This document shows, one piece after another, positions 10,201 through 17,498 of a DNA stretch of 64,000 nucleotides. Positions within the stretch are counted from its first letter, which is position 1; each line of letters opens with the position of its first letter. The DNA is taken from positions 310,001 to 374,000 of the forward strand of contig NZ_AUCR01000001.1 in NCBI RefSeq assembly GCF_000429865.1. The letters are read 5' to 3'. The DNA is from Cucumibacter marinus DSM 18995 (GTDB lineage: Bacteria; Pseudomonadota; Alphaproteobacteria; Rhizobiales; Devosiaceae). Made by a program: the position numbers and the translations under genes. The notes below the pieces were generated by a model. The model did not search any database and was not told where the DNA came from. It saw only the letters and a list, made by a program, of their open reading frames with translations.

Positions 10201-10680
10201 GGTGACGGTCTGTTGTTCCGTCCGGTTTTCGAGGACCCGGACGGTGCTGAGTTCGTCCTCGCCCTCGGTGAACTCCAAGGACGCCAGCCGCACGCCTGAG
10301 AAATCCTGGAAAATCTGGACTTGCGGGGTGTCGAGGATCAGTTCCGCCGCCGGGCGCCCGAACAGCGCGGCAACTGGCGAGAATGCCACCCGCACTGAAT
10401 CGAGCGAAATGGTCGCGCCACTCGACACGTCATGCACTGTCATTGGCGACAGGACGATCATCGGGCGGACGCCGTTTTCGATGGCAATGCCCGCCCCGCC
10501 GAATTCGGCAGTGAAGCCGTCAGGCAGGTTCTCGTTGACGTATTGCTCTGCGGTGTCCTGCAGGAACGGGACGCCTTGCGGGCCGATGATCAGCCGCGCA
10601 TAGACCACCGCCAGCACCAACATGAACACCGCACCCACGATCAACGGCCAGCGGGCGCGGCGGCGCTTGTGATGCACCAT
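7264..10680 (-). CDS. Large AsmA-like / DUF3971 envelope protein
   Basis: About 1138 residues. A basic N-terminus (HHKRRRARW) precedes one membrane helix (WPLIVGAVFMLVLAVVY), then a very long beta-rich periplasmic domain with repeated D/G-rich strands ends in an AsmA-like C-terminal region. This is the architecture of the YhdP/TamB/AsmA superfamily, whose members bridge inner and outer membranes and move phospholipid; that role here is inference. Several starts are in frame: ATG at 10680, a GTG just after it, and starts out to 10854. I chose 10680 because it leaves a short cytoplasmic tail before the helix. It is divergent from the peroxiredoxin gene, 198 bases apart. Confidence 0.85.
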   Translation of the reverse strand: MVHHKRRRARWPLIVGAVFMLVLAVVYARLIIGPQGVPFLQDTAEQYVNENLPDGFTAEFGGAGIAIENGVRPMIVLSPMTVHDVSSGATISLDSVRVAFSPVAALFGRPAAELILDTPQVQIFQDFSGVRLASLEFTEGEDELSTVRVLENRTEQQTVTIDESGIGMGSSAELVSDNDWIQAGVNALEGLFADLGKRFTAGELRQIEVRDASVEMMDGVYRLYRHFEAFDLLIEPEADEGVRIALATEISGRDTTARITWQPTSNETSKVIANIVNVDLAVFLPVLDDEEGYFSVKGGSNVDLELDFGDEGIRHGRIVSDISATWLQIFDDFYAITSEPTIVEWRPQESTFELLPTRMSIGQSWTTIQGTFVLGVDENYGPTVGILFKATDTILHPEDLETPGKKIELVEFQGWSASVYGAIGVDKVNVRAGGLEASAEGRFDFIQKGLGINLDVAMRGGTVDQVKRIWPYFIGKEFRDQFVQIVAGGQVTDATFKVRLDPGTVSVDGFTNNRVPAGGIRIEARARDLELAQLEGTLQFDIDGPVSFLMNDNAITFRLDRGFVREGDRSIEINNLAYLNTDVFAPDQVFEVSGDVTGNLGTVTSFANREPFKLLEDIELDVDPESMTGDVAVTLIANVLQDATGRMSGTDYTLNGSVQNFASSEPIGDYMIDNGMFNVVASQAGYQIVGKADIDGVPTDLDLHSGDAGELMMTASAELDNEAREALGFGFEQFLDGTVRFVSRPVADDVLQIAVDLTDASLTIADIAVNKPKGTPGQLTAAIRPDGDVTKLEQVELTFGDVRLAGELTIDKENQLRGAQFSTFRLNANDSAALSIDEIDGGYAISLTGEQLDLKPVLQRFLGLGEKPDAVEKKTQLGGQTFQLNLQLDRALGFYSTTAYNFRLNLALEGTEMQRISAQGQLGDDRNISITTNPLPRGRSISVGTNDMGTLLRFTGTYPRMIGGTGSLVIDNQQGKGKEQGEFVLRNFTIVDESKVAEVMGNHRQSAERISNQNRVNFEKAQVSFQRSGDVITITEGAVHGDSIGGTVRGNIYTKAGRYDLAGTYVPLFGLNNMFQQLPIFGRLLGGREGEGLVGVTFKVEGPLDNPDFRVNPASVLAPGVFRRLFEFRTEDPANVQQ

Positions 10681-10878
10681 GGTCCTTGGCTCGATCGTCA
10701 CGTTTTGCGGCTGCTGGTTCACTGCGAATGATTTGAGCGATTCATTTCCTGACACTGTTGCATGGTTGCCGCGCCAAGTCTTGCGCTGATGGCCGATGAT
10801 GGGGGCGGCAATATGGCGTTTTGCACGGCTTGCTGGTACCACCGGCGCTCCCACCGTCGAACGAAACGGACCAAGACC

Positions 10879-11340
10879 ATGAATACCGGTGACATTGCCC
10901 CCGAAATCGCGCTCGCAACCGATGCAGACGACCGCTTCGTTCTATCCGAACATCTTGGCCGCAAGGTGGTGCTGTTCTTCTACCCTCAGGACGACACCGA
11001 GACGTGTACCAAGGAGGCCATTGATTTCAGTCAGTTCGCCGAGGCATTCGCCGAAGCAGACACGATTGTGGTGGGGATTTCGCCCGACGATGAAAGCTCT
11101 CACGCCAGGTTTCGCAAAAAGCACAAGCTCGCTGCCGTTCTGGCCGCCGATCCGGAGCATGAGGCGATTGAGGCCTATGGCGTGTGGCAGGAAAAGAAGA
11201 CCTTCGGCAAAACCTATATGGGTGTCGTGCGCACGACCTATCTCATTGGTCGCGATGGACGAATCGCGGGCAAATGGGTGGTGACGCGGGTCAAGGGTCA
11301 CGCCGAGGCCGTGCTGCGGGCAGCTCAGGATCTCGATTGA
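10879..11340 (+). CDS. Peroxiredoxin, Bcp/PrxQ-like
   Basis: A 153-residue thioredoxin-fold peroxidase that reduces H2O2 and organic peroxides. The peroxidatic cysteine lies in YPQDDTETCTKEAIDF (near residue 46). The resolving cysteine usually found five residues later in PrxQ is replaced (T-C-T-K-E-A-I), so it would act as a 1-Cys enzyme or use another partner thiol. The start at 10879 gives MNTGDIAPEIAL, the standard N-terminus; upstream in-frame codons encode unlikely sequence. No signal peptide, so cytoplasmic. Confidence 0.88.
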   Translation: MNTGDIAPEIALATDADDRFVLSEHLGRKVVLFFYPQDDTETCTKEAIDFSQFAEAFAEADTIVVGISPDDESSHARFRKKHKLAAVLAADPEHEAIEAYGVWQEKKTFGKTYMGVVRTTYLIGRDGRIAGKWVVTRVKGHAEAVLRAAQDLD

Positions 11341-11453
11341 TTCCCGGGGCGACGAAAGGTCTCGTCAACCACAAATGAGGCGAATAAGCCGTTTATTAAC
11401 CATGAAGCGGCACACTGCTCCCGAGTTTGAGTTGTATCGAGTGGGGCAGATTG

Positions 11454-12590
11454 GTGATCAAGCCACAGCAAAGGATGGGCGCCAATTCACGTCAGCGGAA
11501 AACACACAGGGGCGCCTTCGCCCTCGTCTATCTGCTGATCGCGGGGCTTTTCGCAAGTAATGTCGCAACCGGGCTGGCCCTGGTCTTCAGTCCGGATGTC
11601 ATCCGGTTGATGGAAAACCAGTCCCGCGAGGACATGGGCGTCTATGAAGATCGTATCGCCCGCCTCCGGCTCGAGGTGGACCGGTTGCACTCGCGCCAAT
11701 ACGCCCGCAGCGGAGACATTAACCTCCAGCTTCAGGACCTGATGGCCCAGCAAGGCCTGCTTGCCGAGCAGCAAGACTACGTCAAGGCGCTCGCCGACAA
11801 GGCCCGCTCCATGGGCATTGAGGTCAAGGTCCCCACCTCCACAGCCCGCCCTCAACTGACCAGCAGCCTGTTTTCGCTTGACGATGAAAGCCGGGGGGTT
11901 GAAGGCCTGATCGACCAAATCGAGACCATGCAGAGCGAGACGCTGATGGCGATGTCCGCCCTTGCCCGGGCGGCCGACGAATCGACCAATTCCATACTTT
12001 CCGAGATGGAACAGCTCGGCATATCGACCAAGTTGCCCGGTGCCAAGGTCGCCCAGGGTGGTCCGTTCATTCCGGCGCTCGATGATTCCGACATGACTGC
12101 TCATGTCGATGCCGCCAACCAGGTCATTCAGTCGCTCGACCGCTTCGTCAGCGCCAAACAGCTGGTTGCCAGCGCACCGGTCCACCGCCCGCTTTCCGCC
12201 GCCTATGCCATCACATCGAATTTCGGCAATCGCCACGACCCGTTTAACGGGCGAAGCGCCTTCCATTCCGGCATGGATTTCGGCGCCAGCCGCGGCACGC
12301 CGGTGCGCGCTGCAGGGGCCGGCAAGGTGATTTTTGCGGGCCGCAAGGGCGGCTATGGAAATGCGATCGAGATCCTGCACGAAAACGGGCTTGTGACCCG
12401 TTACGCCCACCTGTCGCGCATTCTTGTCAGCAAGGGCGAGCAGGTCACGTTCGAGAGCGTGATCGGCAAGGTCGGCTCGACCGGGCGCAGCACAGGTGCC
12501 CACCTTCACTTCGAGGTCCGGCTCAACGACAAGCCGGTCAATCCGGCCCGGTTCATGAATGCGGGCAGCCGGCTGTCGAAGTTCCTCTGA
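11454..12590 (+). CDS. M23-family (LytM-type) peptidase, membrane-anchored
   Basis: About 378 residues: a short N-terminal tail, one membrane helix (FALVYLLIAGLFASNVATG), a coiled-coil region (about 50-120), then a C-terminal M23 domain. The zinc ligands look complete: HSGMDFGA supplies H and D, and HLHFEV the second histidine pair. Such enzymes cut peptide cross-links in murein or, as EnvC/NlpD-type factors, activate amidases; intact ligands favour real activity. Candidate starts are GTG 11454 (GTGGGG at proper spacing) and ATG 11475 (AAAGG too close); I prefer the former. It ends 18 bases from the convergent VOC gene. Confidence 0.87.
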   Translation: MIKPQQRMGANSRQRKTHRGAFALVYLLIAGLFASNVATGLALVFSPDVIRLMENQSREDMGVYEDRIARLRLEVDRLHSRQYARSGDINLQLQDLMAQQGLLAEQQDYVKALADKARSMGIEVKVPTSTARPQLTSSLFSLDDESRGVEGLIDQIETMQSETLMAMSALARAADESTNSILSEMEQLGISTKLPGAKVAQGGPFIPALDDSDMTAHVDAANQVIQSLDRFVSAKQLVASAPVHRPLSAAYAITSNFGNRHDPFNGRSAFHSGMDFGASRGTPVRAAGAGKVIFAGRKGGYGNAIEILHENGLVTRYAHLSRILVSKGEQVTFESVIGKVGSTGRSTGAHLHFEVRLNDKPVNPARFMNAGSRLSKFL

Positions 12591-12608
12591 CCGGCGCGGA
12601 CAGTGGCG

Positions 12609-12962
12609 CTAAACGTGGGTCAAAATGTTGACCAGGCGCCCGAACGGATCCCGGACATAAAAGCGCTTCACGCCCCAATCCTCATTTGTCGGCCCATACT
12701 CGATAACGAAGCCGGCCCTCCTCGCCCGCTCGAGCGTTTCATCAAAATCGTCGACCTCAATCGAGATGTCCGGAACCGGTGTGCCTGAACCGCCCTCGGT
12801 CATGACACTGATCTGGGGGCGCGTCGCGGCTTCACCGGCCGCGAATGTCACGATCCAGCCCTGATCCATCGCGATATCCATATCGAGGACATCGCCGTAA
12901 AAGCTTCGGGCCTTATCCAGTTGGTCTGCCGCGATGTTGGTCACAATGCGCCTGACGGTCAT
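12609..12962 (-). CDS. VOC (glyoxalase/bleomycin-resistance fold) protein
   Basis: A 117-residue single VOC module with the beta-alpha-beta pattern RRIVTNIAADQLDKARSFYGDVL and the C-terminal block KRFYVRDPFGRLVNIL. VOC proteins use a metal site for isomerisation, thiol transfer or extradiol cleavage, or only bind drugs; the substrate here cannot be told. The start at 12962 is favoured over 12980 because GGAGAGAGG sits just upstream of it. It lies 32 bases downstream of prfB on the same strand, so read-through from prfB is likely. Confidence 0.85.
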   Translation of the reverse strand: MTVRRIVTNIAADQLDKARSFYGDVLDMDIAMDQGWIVTFAAGEAATRPQISVMTEGGSGTPVPDISIEVDDFDETLERARRAGFVIEYGPTNEDWGVKRFYVRDPFGRLVNILTHV

Positions 12963-12994
12963 GTGCCTCTCTCCGGCCATGCGAATTCTGGTGT

Positions 12995-14108
12995 CTAGTC
13001 GGCGTCCTTGACGCCAACGCGCTCGGCCAGCGCCGCTTCGATGAACCCGTCGATATCGCCATCCAGCACATCGTTTGGCGAGGTGTGTTCAACGCCAGTG
13101 CGCAGGTCCTTGACCAACTGATAGGGCTGCAGAACGTATGAGCGGATCTGGTGGCCCCAACCGATCTCGGTTTTCTGGGACGCCTCTTCCATCGCCGCTT
13201 CCTCGCGCTTGCGCAGTTCATGCTCGTAGAGGCGTGCTCTCAACATGTCCCAGGCCGTGGCCCGGTTCTTGTGCTGGGAGCGGTCGTTCTGGCACTGCAC
13301 AACGATATTGGTCGGCAAATGGGTGATGCGCACGGCGCTGTCGGTGGTGTTCACGTGCTGCCCGCCGGCACCCGAGGCGCGGTAGGTATCGATGCGCACG
13401 TCGGATTCGGGGATTTCGATGTCGATTGAATCATCGACCACCGGATAGACCCAGACCGAGGAGAAGCTGGTGTGCCGCCTCGCCTGGCTGTCATAGGGCG
13501 AAATGCGCACAAGCCGGTGCACGCCGCTTTCGGTCTTCAGCCACCCATAGGCGTTAGGGCCTTTGATCTGCAGTGTCGCGGACTTGATCCCGGCTTCTTC
13601 GCCGTCATGGATTTCCATGACCTCGACCTTGAAACCACGGCGCTCCGCGTATCGGGTGTACATGCGCAAGAGCATGTTGGCCCAGTCCTGGCTTTCCGTA
13701 CCGCCTGCGCCAGAGTGAACTTCGAGGTAGCAGTCATTGCTGTCCGCTTCGCCCGACAACAGCGATTCAAGCTGCATGCGCGCGGCCTGCGGCACCAGAT
13801 CGCCGATTGCCTTTTCCGCTTCAGCCACGACATCGGCATCGTTTTCGGCCTCGCCGAGTTCGATCAGGTCGATATTGTCCTGAAGTGCGGTTTCGAATTC
13901 GATCACGCGCGTGACCTGCCCTTCGAGATGCTGGCGTTCCTGCATCACCTGTTGAGCGCTCTGCGGATCGTTCCACAAATCTGGGTCTTCGGCCTTCGCG
14001 TTCAGCGCGTCGAGGCGGTCCTGGGCTGTATCCCAGTCAAAGATGCCTCCTCAGCAGGGTGATCGCCTGCTGGATTTCGTCGATCTGGGACTGCACTTCG
14101 GCGCGCAT
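12995..14108 (-). CDS. prfB: Peptide chain release factor 2, with programmed +1 frameshift
   Basis: RF2 releases polypeptides at UGA and UAA. The long frame alone (stop at 12995) lacks a start; the real ATG is at 14108. The first 23 codons end ...CAT CTT and then meet an in-frame TGA at 14037-14039. The ribosome must slip +1 (CTT TGA C to CTT then GAC), giving about 370 residues. GGQ is in [13 protein letters not shown] and the stop-reading motif is SPY in [13 protein letters not shown] (SPF in E. coli). It is downstream of mrcA on the same strand, but other genes lie between. Autoregulation by RF2 level is the known purpose of this frameshift. Confidence 0.96.
14036..14051 (-). promoter_or_regulatory. 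prfB recoding site (SD-like AGGAGG, slip CTTTGAC)
   Basis: On the minus strand, codons 20-21 read AGG AGG, an internal Shine-Dalgarno-like signal. One codon (CAT) later comes CTT TGA C, the slippery codon followed by UGA and C. This matches the classic bacterial RF2 frameshift cassette (AGG-GGG-N3-CTT-TGA-C). The UGA at codon 24 lets RF2 shortage increase frameshifting and so RF2 synthesis. Confidence 0.95.
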
Positions 14109-14447
14109 GATACCTCCATCGGGCGGGACCGGAATCGCGGACTGCCGTCTCTACCCAATCGCATGTGCGCCATCAAGTCCCGGGTGATTCCCGTCATAGG
14201 TCTGAGCGCCTGACGTCATTTCACATAGAGAAAATCAGTCACAGTACTTTTGTAGAAAACTACGGCTTCTACGTATCAGATAGTCTTTATAGGCTATTTT
14301 TTTCTGTTGCAATTTGACAACACCCCTCCCATCTCAAAAGTATTGCGTAGAATTATCGGATTCCAGGGTTGCGGCGTCCGTGCGGATCGGCAATCAATTC
14401 AATCGGTTATGAATTTGCCGATATGTCCAAGTTGGAGGGGACACTTC
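14109..14447. other. Gene-free gap between prfB and the first Omp gene
   Basis: No gene is supported. The stretch 14210-14330 is much richer in A and T than its surroundings and probably carries promoters for prfB (minus) and the Omp gene (plus). A TTGACA at 14314-14319 is present, but the spacing to the nearest -10-like hexamer is poor, so I do not call a promoter. GGTTATGAATTTGC at 14405-14418 recurs in front of the second Omp gene. Confidence 0.5.
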
Positions 14448-14996
14448 ATGAAACTCTTTTCTACTCTGGCTGTAGCTCTCGTCACCAGCACTGCTCTGGT
14501 GACCGGCGCCTCCGCCACCGATCTTCTGCTTCCCGAATATGACGAAATGGCCGCGCCGGCCGGCTTTGACTGGGGCGGCTTTTACGCAGGTGTTGGCGTC
14601 GCTGGTATCGCATTCGACGACGGTATCACTTCTGGCAGCTACCTTAGTCTTCAGGCGATTTTAGGCGCCAACATGGTGAGCAATGATCTGGTCTTTGGTA
14701 TCGAGGGCTACATCGAGTACTACAACTCGGATGACTTCGCCGCATCTGGTGTTGCTGGAGGGGTTGAAGGTCGAGCCGGTGTCATTGCCGGTGGTGATGC
14801 ATTGATTTATGCCAGCATCGGCCTACACCGGTACGACGGCGGCGCGAACTACGCAATGTTCGGCGGTGGCGTTGAACTTGCCGTTACTGAATCGAGCACG
14901 ATCGACCTAAGTTATGACTACATGTATCAACTAGATGAGATTGTTCCGTTCATCGGCCACCGCGCTTCGGCTTCCTGGAACTGGTACATCGACTAG
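14448..14996 (+). CDS. Outer-membrane beta-barrel protein (tandem copy 1)
   Basis: A 182-residue secreted protein with a signal peptide (MKLFSTLAVALVTSTALVTGASA, cleaved near residue 23). FDWGGFYAGVGVAG opens the barrel, aromatic strands alternate through the body, and the end is SASWNWYID. It resembles small rhizobial Omp25/Omp31-like porin-family barrels, at about 8 strands. It is clearly homologous to the next gene (same length, FDW-GGFYAGVG start, LHRY and SASWNW shared). The chosen ATG has GGAGGGG upstream at good spacing; an earlier in-frame start would bury the signal peptide. A terminator follows. Confidence 0.88.
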   Translation: MKLFSTLAVALVTSTALVTGASATDLLLPEYDEMAAPAGFDWGGFYAGVGVAGIAFDDGITSGSYLSLQAILGANMVSNDLVFGIEGYIEYYNSDDFAASGVAGGVEGRAGVIAGGDALIYASIGLHRYDGGANYAMFGGGVELAVTESSTIDLSYDYMYQLDEIVPFIGHRASASWNWYID

Positions 14997-15022
14997 TCGA
15001 TTGTCCATTTCAGGTCCCTTGG

Positions 15023-15054
15023 AAAAGGGTCGGCATTGCCGGCCCTTTTCTTTT
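15023..15054 (+). terminator. Rho-independent terminator after Omp copy 1
   Basis: Stem AAAAGGGTCGGC (15023-15034), loop ATT, return arm GCCGGCCCTTTT (15038-15049), followed by CTTTT. One G-U type mismatch only. Confidence 0.9.
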
Positions 15055-15172
15055 GTCCCGGGCGGCCGGCCCGCCATGCCACTGTTCTCGGTTCACGGCA
15101 CTATGCTTAACGCGAGGTTAACTCTCGTCGGCGACAAGAGGGGGGTTATGAATTTGCTGGGGGCAGCTGACG

Positions 15173-15721
15173 ATGGGAATCCGTTTTACAATCGCTTCAC
15201 TCGTGGCGGCTTGCGCCTTGGCAGCCGGCCCCGCCATGGCGACCGATCTCACGCTTGAGTACAAAGAGCCGCCCGCAACTCCGCCCTATCCCTATGCAGG
15301 ATTTGACTGGGAGGGGTTCTATGCAGGCGTTGGTTTCGGCAGCACAGGCCTTACCTCGGGTGGCCCTGCAGATCAGGAATACCAATTTCAGGGCATCGCC
15401 GGCTTCAACTTCCTGGCCTCCAGCGTAGTGCTTGGCGCCGAGGTCTATGCCGAATATGTGACCGATTTCACCGACAGCACCACCGCCGTGGGGGCCGAGG
15501 CGCGCGCGGGCTATCTGGTAACCGATGATATGCTTGTGTACGCCGCGCTTGGCTTGCACCGCTACCAGCCCGGCGGGGTATATGCGACAGGCAGCATCGG
15601 TGCGGAGTTCGTTGTTGGCGACAGTTCAACAATCGATGTGAAATACAGCTATCTGGATCACACCAACGGGCCTTTCTGGGGGCACAAACTGTCGGCATCC
15701 TGGAACTGGCATTTCGAATAA
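15173..15721 (+). CDS. Outer-membrane beta-barrel protein (tandem copy 2)
   Basis: A 182-residue paralogue of the preceding gene. The signal peptide MGIRFTIASLVAACALAAG is followed by MATDLTLEYKEPP, then FDWEGFYAGVGFGS and alternating hydrophobic strands to the end SASWNWHFE. Both copies keep LHRY near residue 125 and the same C-terminal block, but the middle has diverged, so the duplication is not recent. It has its own terminator, so the two genes are separate transcription units. Role is probably passive envelope structure or diffusion; specificity is unknown. Confidence 0.88.
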   Translation: MGIRFTIASLVAACALAAGPAMATDLTLEYKEPPATPPYPYAGFDWEGFYAGVGFGSTGLTSGGPADQEYQFQGIAGFNFLASSVVLGAEVYAEYVTDFTDSTTAVGAEARAGYLVTDDMLVYAALGLHRYQPGGVYATGSIGAEFVVGDSSTIDVKYSYLDHTNGPFWGHKLSASWNWHFE

Positions 15722-15750
15722 GCGCTAACAGGTTTATCGAAATGATGTTC

Positions 15751-15776
15751 AAAGGCCGGCGTTTGCCGGCCTTTTC
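15751..15776 (+). terminator. Rho-independent terminator after Omp copy 2
   Basis: Perfect stem AAAGGCCGGC (15751-15760) with GCCGGCCTTT (15765-15774), loop of four bases, then TTCTC. Similar in sequence to the terminator of copy 1. Confidence 0.88.
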
Positions 15777-15944
15777 TCATGTGTGAGTTGAGTTCTCCCA
15801 CCCCTGCCTTTGTGAAACTCCACGCGCGCGCTGCGATCTCACTGTCAATGGCCGACAAACAATGTGTTTCGAGGCCACACGCACCGTGATGCTTGTCGCT
15901 AATTAACATGTTCACTAGCCTTCCCTCGAACCGGGGAGGTCAGC

Positions 15945-16802
15945 ATGTCGCCATTGATCGTATCAACAGTGCTGGTGCCCTTGGGGCTGGGTTTGTGCGC
16001 GGGTCTTGTCCTGCTGATCCTGCCGCCGCGCCGCCTGGTCTGGTGGGCGATCGCCGGCCTGCTCGCCATACTCGTCTATGTCAATTCCGAGGGTGTACCG
16101 CCCTTCCCGCCCATCGCCTCCAAGCAGCGCCTTGGCTATGTCATCGCTCTGGCCGTTCTGCTTGCGCCGCTGATGAGCCTGACGTCCCGCTGGATAGCCG
16201 CGGCGGTCTATGTCGCTTTGTCTTTCATCGCGCTCTACTGGCTGGGTGGCGCCCGTCTGGCTTCGCCCGCAAACTGGGCGCCGCTTGCCTGGCTCACCCC
16301 CCTGCCGGCGCTGTTCGGCCTGGCAACAGCCGGGTTTGCCGGCCGTGCCGCACAGGCTGGCACCGCACACACAGATGCCTTCTACCGTTTTCGCCTTGGC
16401 ACGCTGGTTACCGCGATCGGCGCGAGCATTCTCACGCTGATCGGTGGCTTTGTGGGCATGGCCCAACTGGCCGGCGGCCTGGCCGCCGCGACCGGCGGGT
16501 TGCTGATCGTTACCTACAGCAAATCGATCCTCGGTAGATCGGGGCCGCCCGAACTTGGTCCCGATGCCGCAGCCCGGGCTCTGTCGGGCACATTAACGGC
16601 CATTGTACTGATTTCGGCGCTTTTCACGCCCACGCCCAGCCCGCTTGGCTTTTTCCTGCTGGCGCTGGCGCCTCTTGCCGCGCAGCGCGTGCCGGTTCCG
16701 GCCGGGCTGCCGGCCTGGGCCCGTCCATTTGTATTCGGCCTCGCGGCTGCGATTCCCGTCATCGGCGCCGTCATCGCGGCCCTGCTTTCATCCGCCGGCT
16801 GA
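15945..16802 (+). CDS. Polytopic membrane protein of unknown function
   Basis: A 285-residue, very hydrophobic protein with about eight or nine predicted membrane helices. It starts MSPLIVSTVLVPLGLGLCAG and shows no catalytic or transport motif I recognise. A more polar loop (SKSILGRSGPPELGPDAAA) near residues 192-211 separates the last helices. GGGGAGG precedes the ATG. It lies 49 bases before the YceI gene, so the two may be co-transcribed; that would hint at an envelope role, but this is inference. Confidence 0.75.
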   Translation: MSPLIVSTVLVPLGLGLCAGLVLLILPPRRLVWWAIAGLLAILVYVNSEGVPPFPPIASKQRLGYVIALAVLLAPLMSLTSRWIAAAVYVALSFIALYWLGGARLASPANWAPLAWLTPLPALFGLATAGFAGRAAQAGTAHTDAFYRFRLGTLVTAIGASILTLIGGFVGMAQLAGGLAAATGGLLIVTYSKSILGRSGPPELGPDAAARALSGTLTAIVLISALFTPTPSPLGFFLLALAPLAAQRVPVPAGLPAWARPFVFGLAAAIPVIGAVIAALLSSAG

Positions 16803-16850
16803 AGAGCAACAGCCGCCGGCAACCCTGCCCATACCCCCAAGGAGAGGAAT

Positions 16851-17429
16851 ATGCTCAAGACCATTACTACCAGCGGCCTTGCCGCGCTTGCCCTGACTGC
16901 CCCGGCACTTGCCGCCGACAGCTACACCGTCGACCCGCAGCACGCCTGGGTGGCGTTCGAAACCTCTCATGCGGGTTGGACAACCGCGCATGGCCTGTTC
17001 TCCGGCATCACCGGTTCGATCACCTGGGACAAGGACGAGGTGAGCAACAGCGCTGTCGAAGTGACCATCGACACATCAACGATATCTTCGGGCTTCGAGG
17101 ATCGCGACAAGGATATGCGCAGCCCCGACTTCTTCAACACGCTCGAGTTCCCGACGGCGAGCTTCAAATCGACCTCGATCGAGCAAACAGGCGAAAACAC
17201 GGGCACGATCACCGGCGATCTGACCATCATCGGCGTGACCAGGGAAGTCACCCTCGATGCCGTCTTCAATCAGGAAATTGCCCTGCCCTGGGATCCGTCG
17301 ACCTTCAAGGCCGGCTTTTCGGCTACCGGAACCGTGCAACCTGCCGATTTCGGCATGGCCAAGTTCACCGAGTTCGGTCTTGGCCCCGACGTGACCCTTG
17401 AGATCGACATCGAAGCCACGAAGAACTGA
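16851..17429 (+). CDS. YceI-family secreted lipid-binding protein
   Basis: 192 residues with a signal peptide (to about residue 21, ALAADSYTVDPQHAW) and the full YceI lipocalin-like barrel. Family blocks are SYTVDPQHAWVAF, EVTIDTSTISSGFEDRDKDM, LEFPTASFKS and GDLTIIGVTREVTLDAVFN. YceI proteins bind isoprenoid or fatty lipids in the periplasm; the exact ligand is unknown. AAGGAGAGG is a strong ribosome-binding site. A good terminator follows, shared with mrcA from the other side. Confidence 0.93.
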   Translation: MLKTITTSGLAALALTAPALAADSYTVDPQHAWVAFETSHAGWTTAHGLFSGITGSITWDKDEVSNSAVEVTIDTSTISSGFEDRDKDMRSPDFFNTLEFPTASFKSTSIEQTGENTGTITGDLTIIGVTREVTLDAVFNQEIALPWDPSTFKAGFSATGTVQPADFGMAKFTEFGLGPDVTLEIDIEATKN

Positions 17430-17453
17430 CAAGCGCGCATATCTGCAAATGAG

Positions 17454-17486
17454 AAAACCGGGCCGCCTCTGCGGTCCGGTTTTTTG
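17454..17486. terminator. Bidirectional terminator between YceI gene and mrcA
   Basis: Stem AAAACCGGGCCGC (17454-17466) with GCGGTCCGGTTTT (17471-17483), loop CTCT, flanked by T-run on the plus strand and a shorter one on the minus strand. Serves both convergent genes. Confidence 0.88.
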
Positions 17487-17498
17487 TGTCAGGAAAGC

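Noticed and set aside
12995-13978. prfB as a gene lacking its N-terminus or a pseudogene
   Set aside because: The programmed frameshift cassette restores a full-length RF2 from ATG 14108.
14313-14345. TTGACA at 14314 as the Omp promoter
   Set aside because: Spacing to the nearest -10-like hexamer is over 20 bases, so no promoter is called.
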